Shown: positions 7,133-14,014 of the stretch, in pieces | Layout of the letters: the number at the start of each line of letters is the position of its first letter | Numbering within the stretch: the stretch's first letter is position 1 | Assembly: GCA_017428805.1 (NCBI GenBank) | Contig: JAFRQC010000049.1 | Coordinates: 1-19,935 of the forward strand | Source of the DNA: Prevotella sp. | Lineage (GTDB): Bacteria > Bacteroidota > Bacteroidia > Bacteroidales > Bacteroidaceae | Direction of reading: 5' to 3' | DNA length: 19,935 nucleotides | The notes under the pieces: generated by a model | What the model saw: only the letters and a program-made list of their open reading frames with translations | Database searches by the model: none | What the model was told of the DNA's origin: nothing | Position numbers and translations under genes: made by a program

Positions 7133-7294
7133 TTATTCTTCTACTGGTACGAATTTCTCTTTCTTACGCTTGCAGCGGGGGCAGCGCCATGTGTCGGGCA
7201 GTTCCTCAAAGGGAGTGCCGGGAGGGATGTTCTGCTTGGGGTCGCCCTTTTCAGGGTCGTAGATGTATTTGCAGGGGCATTTGAACTTTGTCAT
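7133..7294 (-). CDS. Small rubredoxin with atypical Cys-X-Cys knuckle
   Basis: A 53-residue protein beginning [19 protein letters not shown] and ending with a normal second knuckle [11 protein letters not shown]. Rubredoxins bind one iron through two CxxC knuckles and pass single electrons in the cytoplasm. The second knuckle (C38, C41) and the linker [16 protein letters not shown] are canonical, but the first knuckle is C6-P-C8-K: one residue shorter than C-x-x-C-G, with Lys in place of the usual Gly. The bases read cleanly, and the reading frame is intact on both sides. Iron binding may be altered, or another ligand used. It lies 13 nt after the winged-helix gene and 16 nt before the MBL-rubredoxin gene, in one operon. 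Confidence 0.92.
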   Translation of the reverse strand: MTKFKCPCKYIYDPEKGDPKQNIPPGTPFEELPDTWRCPRCKRKKEKFVPVEE

Positions 7295-7307
7295 ATCATT
7301 CTTTCAA

Positions 7308-7478
7308 TTAAGCGGGTTGCCACTTGCAGCGGACGGGCGATACAATCGCACCCTCCTTTTTTAACTCTGCAAAAGCCTTGTCAACCTCTTTGCGGTCGAT
7401 ACCTGTGATTTCCACAATCTTACCAGCGTTCACGGGAGCACCGAACTCACGCATGGCCTGTAATACCTTCTCTTTCAT
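7308..7478 (-). CDS. Small winged-helix-like protein (56 aa)
   Basis: The protein reads MKEKVLQAMREFGAPVNAGK, IVEITGIDRKEVDKAFAELK, KEGAIVSPVRCKWQPA. Its pattern of a short helix, a turn, a helix, the recognition-like helix DRKEVDKAFAELKKEG and a small beta wing (AIVSPVRCKW) fits a minimal winged helix as in MarR/ArsR-type regulators. Similar short proteins are common in Bacteroidetes (recollection). With 56 residues it lacks a dimerisation domain, so it could be a DNA-binding regulator of its own operon or an adaptor. It lies in the operon between the ferritin-like gene (40-nt gap) and the rubredoxin gene (13-nt gap). Confidence 0.85.
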   Translation of the reverse strand: MKEKVLQAMREFGAPVNAGKIVEITGIDRKEVDKAFAELKKEGAIVSPVRCKWQPA

Positions 7479-7518
7479 AATTCAATTCCTTTAATTAGTG
7501 TAATTAGTGGTCGAAAAA

Positions 7519-7974
7519 TTAGAGTTGCATTATCAGCCAGTTCTGTGCGCCAATCTTCTCAATCATCTCGAGTGCGCCCTGACTCCAGTAGAGGTCTTCT
7601 TCCTCGTCGGCCAGATAGGCTTTCAGGATGTCGAAGGTGAGATAATCCTCTGTAACAGAACCCATGCATTTGCGCAGCAGCTCCACACCTGGCTCCTGAA
7701 TCTTCAGGTCCTCCTTGATGTATTCAATGGGGTCGTAGCACAGCGCGCGAGCTTCGTGCTTCTCCACCTTCACCTCGCCGCCCAGGTCGAGGATGCGGTC
7801 GATGAACTTCTCCACCCATTCCATCTCCTCCGTGTAGTGGCCGATGTACTTCTCGCCCAGCTTTGTAAAGCCCTGAGCCTTGAAAATCTGTCCCTGTACC
7901 TTGTGTACGAATGCGCCCTCTGAGAGGCCTGTTACGAAGAACTGTAATGCTTCGATTGATTTCTGCTTGTCCAT
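7519..7974 (-). CDS. Ferritin-like (bacterioferritin-type) protein with substituted iron ligands
   Basis: A 151-residue four-helix protein. The stretch YTEEMEWVEKFIDRILDLGG (residues 47-66) aligns with the bacterioferritin motif EEMKHAEKLIERILFLEG, and ADEEEDLYW plus ALEMIEKIGAQNWL (122-147) with the C-terminal EEEHIDWLETQLELIDKIG motif. At the two diiron histidines of bacterioferritin (H54, H130) this protein has W53 and D127; E50 is kept, and the glutamate expected near position 18 is not aligned. So the ferroxidase centre is probably changed or lost. The ATG at 7974 is chosen because it begins MDKQKSIEALQ, a normal start for the family; a longer frame to 8097 runs through the promoter. It is the first gene of the redox operon. 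Confidence 0.88.
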   Translation of the reverse strand: MDKQKSIEALQFFVTGLSEGAFVHKVQGQIFKAQGFTKLGEKYIGHYTEEMEWVEKFIDRILDLGGEVKVEKHEARALCYDPIEYIKEDLKIQEPGVELLRKCMGSVTEDYLTFDILKAYLADEEEDLYWSQGALEMIEKIGAQNWLIMQL

Positions 7975-8082
7975 AATCTGAATTGTTTTAAAGTGAATAT
8001 TAATGTTATTTGTTATCTGGTGCAAGGTCAGTGCAAACCGAATGCAGAAAGCTCGCTTTATGCTGAGGTGCAGCCTGACTTC

Positions 8083-8113
8083 GCAGTGTGATTTCAATCA
8101 CGCTGCAAAGTTA
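8083..8113 (-). promoter_or_regulatory. Promoter of the ferritin/rubredoxin operon with CRP/FNR-type palindrome
   Basis: The minus strand has TAACTTTG (8106-8113), a full -7 match. Directly downstream, over the expected transcription start, is a palindrome of two 11-nt arms (8083-8093, 8096-8106) with one mismatch and a 2-nt centre. It contains TGTGATTTCAATCAC followed by G on the plus strand, i.e. TGTGA-N6-TCAC, close to the CRP/FNR-family site. The leader to the ATG at 7974 is about 125 nt. The position at the start site suggests repression. Confidence 0.65.
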
Positions 8114-8190
8114 CGACATATTTTTCATCCGATTGCAAGCCCAAACGAAACAAAAACCGACCAAAACGAAACAAATTCATTTTTTTGTTG

Positions 8191-8198
8191 TATCTTTG
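8191..8198 (+). promoter_or_regulatory. -7 box of the AraC/lipoprotein operon
   Basis: TATCTTTG is a full match to TAnnTTTG and lies 18 nt before the ATG at 8217. No TTTG is found at the usual -33 spacing. It supports the start at 8217 over the longer frame from 8088. Confidence 0.65.
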
Positions 8199-8216
8199 CA
8201 GCGAAATAGTGACATT

Positions 8217-9098
8217 ATGTACAGCTTGAAAGAATTTTGGCAACTGAGAAACCTACCTTTTCCCGAAGGTGAGTGGGATGGAAACGTTATCTGTCTGGAG
8301 ACTAACGCTGAGTGGTCATTCGGCGCGAACGAGACGCACGGCTTCTTGTCTTGCTATATCTATACGATTGTCACGCGAGGCTGGCTTACCATATTATATA
8401 ATAATAGCGAACTGACGCTGCACAAGGGCGACCTCTATACATATTCGCCAGGCTTCGAGATAACCATCCTCTCGTCCTCCAGCGACTACAGCGGCATCTG
8501 CCTGCTGGGCGACGAGCACTTCACGCTCAGTCTGCCCACGGTGCGCGACGCCATCCGCACAGCCTACTTCACGGTGGTAGAACTCACCTCGCCCATACTC
8601 CCGTTGAAGGCTGATGACTTTCGCCGTCTGCGCGAACTGATGCAGATGATGATTCACTATCAGCAGATGGGGCTTCCCCTGGCCAACGACAGTCTGCGGA
8701 TGCTCTATAACCTCTTCCTCACCGACCTCTCCACCGTCCAGCAGCACAGCATCCGCGAGCACCGTTTTCCCAAGCGCGTCGAAGAAATCTTTCTCGGATT
8801 CCTCGGGCTGTTGCCCCAGCATTTCGAAGAGCACCACGACATCGGTTTCTATGCATCGGAACTCTGCATCACCACCACTTATCTCTCTCGCGTCGTCCGT
8901 CAGGTGTCTGGAGGCCGCACCGTCGTTGACTACATCAACCAGATGCTACTGATGGAGGCCACCTTCCTGCTGCGCCAGACCTCGCTGAGCATCACCCAGA
9001 TCTCCGACCAGCTCCATTTCGCCGAAGTCACCACCTTCACCCGTTTCTTCAATAGAATGAAAGGAGTGAACCCGAGGGAGTTCAGGAAGGGAAAATAA
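8217..9098 (+). CDS. AraC-family transcriptional regulator
   Basis: A 293-residue protein beginning MYSLKEFWQLRNLPF. Residues ~1-150 look like a cupin-type AraC sensor (beta strands around WLTILYNNSELTLHKGDLYTYSP), followed by a helical linker and a C-terminal AraC DNA-binding domain (~190-293) with HTH1 near FYASELCITTTYLSRVVRQ and HTH2 near LSITQISDQLHFAEVTTFTR, ending GVNPREFRKGK. The start at 8217 is chosen because a -7 box stands 18 nt upstream and the extra N-terminal residues of the longer frame are encoded by the divergent promoter region. The two lipoprotein genes follow after 17 nt and 3 nt, so it probably controls its own operon. The ligand is unknown. Confidence 0.92.
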   Translation: MYSLKEFWQLRNLPFPEGEWDGNVICLETNAEWSFGANETHGFLSCYIYTIVTRGWLTILYNNSELTLHKGDLYTYSPGFEITILSSSSDYSGICLLGDEHFTLSLPTVRDAIRTAYFTVVELTSPILPLKADDFRRLRELMQMMIHYQQMGLPLANDSLRMLYNLFLTDLSTVQQHSIREHRFPKRVEEIFLGFLGLLPQHFEEHHDIGFYASELCITTTYLSRVVRQVSGGRTVVDYINQMLLMEATFLLRQTSLSITQISDQLHFAEVTTFTRFFNRMKGVNPREFRKGK

Positions 9099-9115
9099 AC
9101 AAGTATTCAAGATAA

Positions 9116-10120
9116 ATGATAAAAACCTACATCAGATTTGCAGTCCTTTCGCTCTTTGCTGTATTGCTGACAGCTTGTAGCAAGGACGATACGGACGATG
9201 ACCAGCCGCCCCAGGATGTCACGCGCTGGGAGTGTATCCTGTTTGGCTCATACCCTACCAACGAGGTGGTCAGCGGCAGCTTTGATGCTGTGGATGACTA
9301 TGCGTTGGTGGAAGGCGATGTGATTGTAGATGCCACACTCTACAACCAACTGGAGAATGCCCAATGGACTGACGACGATACGGAGATAGACGGTAAGCGC
9401 TACCACAGGCTGAACGCCGCAGGTGCCGTGAGCTATTCCAACAACAGCCCGCAGCATTACCGTTGGACTGACGCCAATGCCTGGCACTACTTTGCCTACG
9501 CCCCCATCAAATGGCGCATCCTTAAACAGACAGGCGACAAAGCCGTGCTGTTAGCCGACCGCATGCCCGACACCTGCCCCTTCAACGACACCTATATCGA
9601 TACCAGTTGGAATGACTGTTCGCTGCGCCATTGGCTGAACAGCGAGTTCATGAGCCGCGCCTTTACAGAGACGGAAATCGCCGCCATTGAGGAGACGGAT
9701 GTCAAGAACGACCCCAACTACTATTTCAGCACTGACTGTGGGCCTGACACCAAGGACCGCGTATTCGTCCTTTCAGAAAGCGAGACCTTCTCGTCGCCCT
9801 TAGCTGTGGAGTACGGCTTCTCCGACATAGACAGCGGCAACGATCCTGCCCGCCGTTTCCGCTCAACGCTCTATGCCAAGTGTCGTGGTGCCTGGTGGTC
9901 GCCGGTGGATCATTACCTCGGTGTCTCCTTCTGGTTCATGCGCACCGTAGGCTACACAAAGGCCAACGTCGTATATGTCGGTGAATCGGGTGACACCTAC
10001 AACCGGGGGATTGTGGTCACCTGCAACGATTCTGCCGTCTTGCCGGCCATCACGCTCAATCTCTCGAAAGCCGACTATCAGTCAGCGCCCCCCGTTTATT
10101 CCACCGATATCATTCAGTAA
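9116..10120 (+). CDS. DUF6273-like surface lipoprotein, paralogue A
   Basis: A 334-residue lipoprotein: signal peptide with lipobox LLTAC (lipid-modified C21), followed by SKDDTDDD, an acidic tail after the cysteine of the kind that serves as a surface-export signal in Bacteroidetes lipoproteins. The body contains APIKWRILK, AVLLADRMPDTCPF, LRHWLNSEFMSRAF and TDCGPDTKDRVFVLS, then WWSPVDHYLGVSFWFMRTVG and a C-terminal ITLNL strand. This order (rewrite of 'conditions must be met' cores with KWRIL, LLADRM and an WF-R segment) resembles the DUF6273 family, for which no activity is known. It is about two-thirds identical to the next gene and shares long blocks of DNA sequence with it. Probably co-transcribed with the AraC gene, 17 nt upstream. 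Confidence 0.88.
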   Translation: MIKTYIRFAVLSLFAVLLTACSKDDTDDDQPPQDVTRWECILFGSYPTNEVVSGSFDAVDDYALVEGDVIVDATLYNQLENAQWTDDDTEIDGKRYHRLNAAGAVSYSNNSPQHYRWTDANAWHYFAYAPIKWRILKQTGDKAVLLADRMPDTCPFNDTYIDTSWNDCSLRHWLNSEFMSRAFTETEIAAIEETDVKNDPNYYFSTDCGPDTKDRVFVLSESETFSSPLAVEYGFSDIDSGNDPARRFRSTLYAKCRGAWWSPVDHYLGVSFWFMRTVGYTKANVVYVGESGDTYNRGIVVTCNDSAVLPAITLNLSKADYQSAPPVYSTDIIQ

Positions 10121-10123
10121 GCT

Positions 10124-11209
10124 ATGGACAACAAAACAAAGATATACACCTGCCTCGTATGGCTTCTGATGCTGGGAGCTGTGACCACGTCGTGCAGCAA
10201 AGACGACGAGGGCGGCGGCGACTCTCCCTATGAGGAACGATATACTGGCGATGCGTATAAGGACTTGCACAGTCCTTGGGTAGAGAATCCCAGTCTGATG
10301 ATTCACTTCACGCAGTGGGATTGTGTCCTGTTCGGCTCATACCCCGCCAACGAGGTTATCAGCGGCAGCTTCGATGCTGTGGATGACTATGCTCTGGCCC
10401 AAGGCGACGTGATTGTAGATGCCTCACTCTTCAGCCAACTGGAGAATGCCCAATGGACGGATGACGACACGGAAATCAACGGTACGCGCTATCGACGGCT
10501 GAACGGTTCTGGTGCTGTCACCTGTTCCACAAACAGAGAGCAGCATTACCGATGGGCCGACCCCGATACCTGGCACTATTTTGCCTACGCCCCCGTGAAG
10601 TGGCGCATCCTGAAAATCAGCGGCACCAAGGCTGTGCTACTGGCCGACCGCATGCCCGACACCTGTCCTTTCCACGATAAGGAAGAAGCAGTGAACTGGA
10701 GCAGGAGCCACCTGCGCCAATGGCTTAACGATGAATTCTACACCCGCGCCTTCTCCAATGAGGAACGCACGGCCATCGAAACTACCGACGTCAAGAATCC
10801 TGCAAACCCTCACTACGGTACCGACTGCGGGCCTGACACGCAGGACCATGTCTTCATTCTCTCAAACGATGAGGTTTTTGCCTCTTCGCTGGCTTCCGAC
10901 TACGGCTTCTATGCAGGCAGCGGCATCGACGATTCCGCCCGCCGTTTCCGCTCTACGCTCTATGCCAAGTGCCGTGGTGCCTGGTGGTCATCGGTTGAGG
11001 GCTATCGTGGCAATTCCTTCTGGTTCATGCGCACCAGCGGCTATACATCCAGCAGCATCACCTATGTCTGTGACTTCGGCTATCTGTATAACCAGGGTAC
11101 CGCCGTCACCTGTGATGATGCCGCCGTGCTGCCAGCCATCACCGTCGATCTGGAAAAAGCCAGTTACCAGAAGACCACTTCCGTCGAATCCACAGACGTG
11201 AATAACTGA
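10124..11209 (+). CDS. DUF6273-like surface lipoprotein, paralogue B
   Basis: A 361-residue paralogue of the preceding gene, starting 3 nt after its stop. The signal peptide ends in VTTSC (C24), again followed by SKDDE and a Gly/Asp-rich tail. Compared with paralogue A it has ~30 extra residues between the lipid anchor and the shared domain (around YEERYTGDAYKDLHSPWVEN). The shared core includes WDCVLFGSYPANEV, APVKWRILK, AVLLADRMPDTCPF, LRQWLNDEFYTRAF and ARRFRSTLYAKCRGAWWS. Divergence is concentrated near WFMRTSGYTSSSITYVCDFG. It ends 5 nt from the convergent pspC-domain gene with no clear terminator. Its function is unknown; a surface binding role is only inference. Confidence 0.88.
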   Translation: MDNKTKIYTCLVWLLMLGAVTTSCSKDDEGGGDSPYEERYTGDAYKDLHSPWVENPSLMIHFTQWDCVLFGSYPANEVISGSFDAVDDYALAQGDVIVDASLFSQLENAQWTDDDTEINGTRYRRLNGSGAVTCSTNREQHYRWADPDTWHYFAYAPVKWRILKISGTKAVLLADRMPDTCPFHDKEEAVNWSRSHLRQWLNDEFYTRAFSNEERTAIETTDVKNPANPHYGTDCGPDTQDHVFILSNDEVFASSLASDYGFYAGSGIDDSARRFRSTLYAKCRGAWWSSVEGYRGNSFWFMRTSGYTSSSITYVCDFGYLYNQGTAVTCDDAAVLPAITVDLEKASYQKTTSVESTDVNN

Positions 11210-11214
11210 CTTTT

Positions 11215-12804
11215 TTATTTCTTTTGTTGATTCGGCTTCGGCAAGTCACCTGTGCGGGTGAGTTTGAAATCTGTGGCAGAGAACCACTGGGCGCGGCAGG
11301 GCTGGCCTGTGAAGTCTTCATCGGAAGAAAGGCCGTAGGCTATGGAGTTGCCAGAGACCACGATGTTGTCGATACTGATGTTAAACCAACCCATATCAGG
11401 CACACCGTTTTGGGGCTGCTCATAAACAGGGATGGACTTGAGCATCGTGCTGTCGCCGATAGCATATACGCAGGGGCCGGGACCTTCCGCTCTGACTGCA
11501 CAGTCCAGACGATATACGCCAGGCTCGACGGCCTCCTTGCGCTCTGCCTGAAACACTTGCTCACAATTCTCATTATAAACATCCAGGAAGCGCACATTGT
11601 GATTGCCGTTATAGTATCCGCTGTAAGTATAATGGTCGCAGTTCTCCGCCTTGATCAGGTCCCAGCCGCCCTTGCGCAGGAAATTCTTGTCCTGATGACT
11701 CATCGTCACACCTTGATAGGAATAAATCTCCTCCATTTCTACATTATAATGCGTTTTCTCCTGCTGCTGAATCCAGATGAGTGCAGGGAACAGACAGCAC
11801 AGCGACGCCACCCACAGCACGATCCACAGGATGCGCTGTCCGATGCCCATGGGTTGCACCTTGCCAGCCCTGGAGAACAGCATGTGGCCGATGGCATAGA
11901 TAGGTATGGAGAGGGCGAGCAGCACACCGACGATGAAGGTTATGACTATCCAGGGGTGGATGTTGATCAGTTCGCCCAGATTCAGATACTCGATGTCGAA
12001 GGGCAGGTTCACATGGGTTGCCGAAGGAACGGTAAAGACAATGACAAGTGACACGATGACGAGCAACAGGGAAATCAACAGCCCCACTCCTACTATCGAG
12101 GCAATGACCACGAAGAAGGCGGCAACGATCGAGAACAACACGAACAAGAGCGTACCCAAGCAGCCACGGTTGGGTCGTGCCGTCTGCTTGTTCTCTACCA
12201 CAACGTCCGCCAGATTCTGCGGCGTCACTTCCTTGCCTTCCATCTGCAACAGTTGTTCTGGCGTCTTCGCTTCAGGCACGACAATGGCCATCACGATGTA
12301 GGCGATGATGCCCACACCATAGAACAACACGAGCAGCACGGTCAGCAGTCGCCACCATACAGCATCTGAATTCGTGTAGGCAGCCAGACCAGAAAGCACA
12401 CCTGCCACCATCTTGTCATTAGGGTTACGGTAGAGTTTCTTACCGGCAGTCCTTGCGCGTACATTATCACATATATCCTGGGCAGCCGAGCGGAAAGACT
12501 CATACTTATGTCCGTCCTTTCTCCCGCTATCAGTTCCCTCGTTGTCTGTCAGTTCCTCAGGTTTACCGATGCGGGTGATGATGTCCTTCACGTGATCGAT
12601 GGTAATGGCCTCGACACCCTGTTGGTTCAGTTCTGCAAACAGCTCCGCGATGCGGGCCTCGATGTCGTTGACGATTTCATCACAGCCCTCCTGTTTTCCG
12701 AATGAGGAACGGAGCGACTCGATATATTCCTGCAGCATTTCATAGGCATCCTCATCGATCTGGAAGAGTCGCCCGCACAAATTTATGGTGATATTCTTTT
12801 TCAT
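11215..12804 (-). CDS. PspC-domain multi-pass membrane protein
   Basis: A 529-residue protein. Residues 1-85 are a cytoplasmic helical domain (MKKNITINLCGRLFQIDEDA, then a LFAELNQQGVEAITIDHVKDII-type region). A PspC domain follows at ~122-180 (KLYRNPNDKMVAGVLSGLAAY ... WWRLLTVLLVLFYGVGIIAYIVMAIVVPE). Further membrane segments lie at about 216-238, 239-260, 284-306 and 324-345. The C-terminal ~180 residues look like a soluble beta-rich domain outside the membrane. PspC proteins take part in envelope-stress responses; here the presence of PadR directly upstream suggests PadR-controlled expression. The padR-to-pspC gap of 45 nt is largely an octamer repeat. The N-terminal module plus PspC plus large C-terminal domain is the usual Bacteroidetes form. 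Confidence 0.93.
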   Translation of the reverse strand: MKKNITINLCGRLFQIDEDAYEMLQEYIESLRSSFGKQEGCDEIVNDIEARIAELFAELNQQGVEAITIDHVKDIITRIGKPEELTDNEGTDSGRKDGHKYESFRSAAQDICDNVRARTAGKKLYRNPNDKMVAGVLSGLAAYTNSDAVWWRLLTVLLVLFYGVGIIAYIVMAIVVPEAKTPEQLLQMEGKEVTPQNLADVVVENKQTARPNRGCLGTLLFVLFSIVAAFFVVIASIVGVGLLISLLLVIVSLVIVFTVPSATHVNLPFDIEYLNLGELINIHPWIVITFIVGVLLALSIPIYAIGHMLFSRAGKVQPMGIGQRILWIVLWVASLCCLFPALIWIQQQEKTHYNVEMEEIYSYQGVTMSHQDKNFLRKGGWDLIKAENCDHYTYSGYYNGNHNVRFLDVYNENCEQVFQAERKEAVEPGVYRLDCAVRAEGPGPCVYAIGDSTMLKSIPVYEQPQNGVPDMGWFNISIDNIVVSGNSIAYGLSSDEDFTGQPCRAQWFSATDFKLTRTGDLPKPNQQKK

Positions 12805-12820
12805 ATCTTTACTTATTTAG

Positions 12821-12860
12821 CTTTTTTACTTTTTTACCTTTTCACTTTTTCACCTTTTCA
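12821..12860. repeat. Octamer array, five units, across the padR stop codon
   Basis: Five consecutive 8-nt units on the plus strand: CTTTTTTA, CTTTTTTA, CCTTTTCA, CTTTTTCA, CCTTTTCA. The padR stop (TCA on plus, 12850-12852) is in the fourth unit and the fifth encodes padR's final codons. The rest makes up most of the padR-pspC spacer. The unit length is not a multiple of 3, so any gain or loss within the coding part would change the PadR C-terminus. Confidence 0.8.
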
Positions 12861-13203
12861 CCTCTAACAATTGTGGTGTGATGTTCTTAAGATAATTAAT
12901 GGTGTTGGCGAGTTCCGTCCAGGCACCGTCGAGGCCTTCGAGGAACTTTTCACCCTCAGGACTGAGGGCATAGTACTTGCGGGGAGGACCCTGCGTTGAT
13001 TCCTGCCACTCGTATTGCAGCAGTCCGTCGTTCTTCAGGCGGGTAAGCAGCGGGTAGAGCGTACCCTCCACCACGAGCAGTTCCGCTTTCTTCAGTTGTT
13101 GGATAATGTCACTGGCATACGAAGGACGGTGCTTCAGGAGCAGCAACACGCAGTACTCCAGCATCCCTTTCCGCATCTGTGACTTGGCATTCTCGATATT
13201 CAT
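12850..13203 (-). CDS. PadR-family transcriptional regulator
   Basis: A 117-residue protein with the PadR winged helix: MRKGMLEYCVLLLLKHRPSYASDIIQQLKKAELLVVEGTLYPLLTRLKNDGLLQYEW in consecutive pieces, then GPPRKYYALSPEGEKFLEGL and a short C-terminal dimerisation helix (single helix, the small PadR subgroup). PadR proteins are usually repressors of a neighbouring gene, so the pspC-domain gene and its own promoter are the likely targets. The start at 13203 fits a -7 box at 13232-13239. Its last codons and stop lie in the octamer repeat. Confidence 0.93.
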   Translation of the reverse strand: MNIENAKSQMRKGMLEYCVLLLLKHRPSYASDIIQQLKKAELLVVEGTLYPLLTRLKNDGLLQYEWQESTQGPPRKYYALSPEGEKFLEGLDGAWTELANTINYLKNITPQLLEVKR

Positions 13204-13231
13204 TTGCTTGCGTATTAAATGATTCCGGCTG

Positions 13232-13272
13232 CAAAGATAGGCAAAATCTTAGTACCTTGCAATACATAGTAC
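13232..13272 (-). promoter_or_regulatory. padR-pspC promoter with candidate PadR operator
   Basis: The minus strand has TATCTTTG (13232-13239), a full -7 match, and ATTG about 20 nt upstream as a -33 box. Across the -33 region on the plus strand lie two TAGTAC half-sites (13250-13255 and 13267-13272) 17 nt apart, in the stretch AGTACCTTGCAATACATAGT. This position suits repression by PadR. That this motif recurs upstream of padR genes in related genomes is recollection only. Confidence 0.6.
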
Positions 13273-13314
13273 AATGTTTTTGCCAAGTATTATACTTATT
13301 TAACACTTTACGCA

Positions 13315-13368
13315 TGATTTCTTGATGTAACAAGGGCGATAAGCAACCCCTGTTACATCAAGAAATCA
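13315..13368. other. Long near-perfect hairpin at the 3' end of the outer-membrane protein gene
   Basis: Arms 13316-13336 and 13347-13367 are 21 nt with one mismatch and a 10-nt loop; pairing extends outward through 13315/13368 and, with a one-base bulge, three more pairs. The right arm contains the last codons and the stop codon of the gene ending at 13353. Neither side has a T-run, so a classical intrinsic terminator is not supported. It stands between that gene and the padR promoter and could block read-through or protect the mRNA 3' end. Confidence 0.7.
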
Positions 13369-14009
13369 ATGCCGAGGACGAATCGCGGATGGCTGTGGAG
13401 GAAGTCGTGCCCCCAAAGATAGATGTTCCAGTTCTTGAAGGTGTAGTACACTCCGGCGGCGGGTTCCAGATCCTGATTGAAACGCCAGGAGTGGACAGCA
13501 CCGATCAACGGAGTAAGCGACCGGTTCTTTTTCAGAGGGATGGTGTAACCCAGATATTCGTAGTTGGAATAGACGTCGTCTGCACCGTCGTTGATAATCC
13601 ACCAGGTGTTTGAACACCAGAACAGACGTTCGTCGCCAGTAATTGCACCTTTCAGATAGAGCCCGGATGTGAGATAGGAGAACTTGAAACTGTCGTTGAG
13701 ATTGAATGAGGGGATAACCTCTGCGCCAATGTTAAACCACTTGCTGGGTTTCACGCCAAAGCGGACGAGGGCGCCCCAATAAGCACAACCTGGACCCGTG
13801 TAGAGGTCGATACCGGTGTCGAAGTGGTCACTCAGGCCGTATTGGAAGGTGGTGTAGGTCTCCTGGTGGTTGATGCCTGGCCGCACTTTCAGCGAGGTAT
13901 AGCCATAGAGCCTCCCCTCGCCTGCCGTTCCTGCATAGTAGGGAATCTGGGCGAAGGCTCGGACTGAGACCGACAGCCAAAGGCAAAGAAGAATGTAGAA
14001 CTGCTTCAT
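13353..14009 (-). CDS. Predicted outer-membrane/secreted protein of unknown function (218 aa)
   Basis: No family is recognised. A signal peptide is clear (MKQFYILLCLWLSVSVRAFAQ, cut near residue 19-21). The mature part is rich in aromatic residues and alternates hydrophobic and polar positions (GRLYGYTSLKVRPG, YTTFQYGLSDHFDTGIDLYTG, WGALVRFGVKPSKWFNIGAE, WNIYLWGHDFLHSHPRFVLGIDFLM in part), which suggests a small beta-barrel. The start is ATG 14009; a GTG at 14012 is less likely. A -7-like box lies only 6 nt upstream, so the message would be almost leaderless if that promoter is real. A long hairpin covers the stop codon. It diverges from the GH26 gene across 238 bp, and a shared locus with it is possible but not shown. 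Confidence 0.82.
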   Translation of the reverse strand: MKQFYILLCLWLSVSVRAFAQIPYYAGTAGEGRLYGYTSLKVRPGINHQETYTTFQYGLSDHFDTGIDLYTGPGCAYWGALVRFGVKPSKWFNIGAEVIPSFNLNDSFKFSYLTSGLYLKGAITGDERLFWCSNTWWIINDGADDVYSNYEYLGYTIPLKKNRSLTPLIGAVHSWRFNQDLEPAAGVYYTFKNWNIYLWGHDFLHSHPRFVLGIDFLM

Positions 14010-14014
14010 CACTA

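Noticed and set aside
7975..8097. Longer start for the ferritin-like protein
   Set aside because: The segment is the operon leader downstream of the -7 box; family similarity begins at the ATG at 7974.
8088..8216. N-terminal extension of the AraC gene to 8088
   Set aside because: The extra 43 residues are encoded by the divergent promoter region, and a -7 box sits at 8191-8198 just before the ATG at 8217.
11224..12051. A 275-codon plus-strand open frame
   Set aside because: It is antisense to the pspC-domain gene, lacks domain features and arises from the codon bias of the real gene. The same applies to frames at 6556-7284, 16474-17082, 5528-5980 and 18362-18805.
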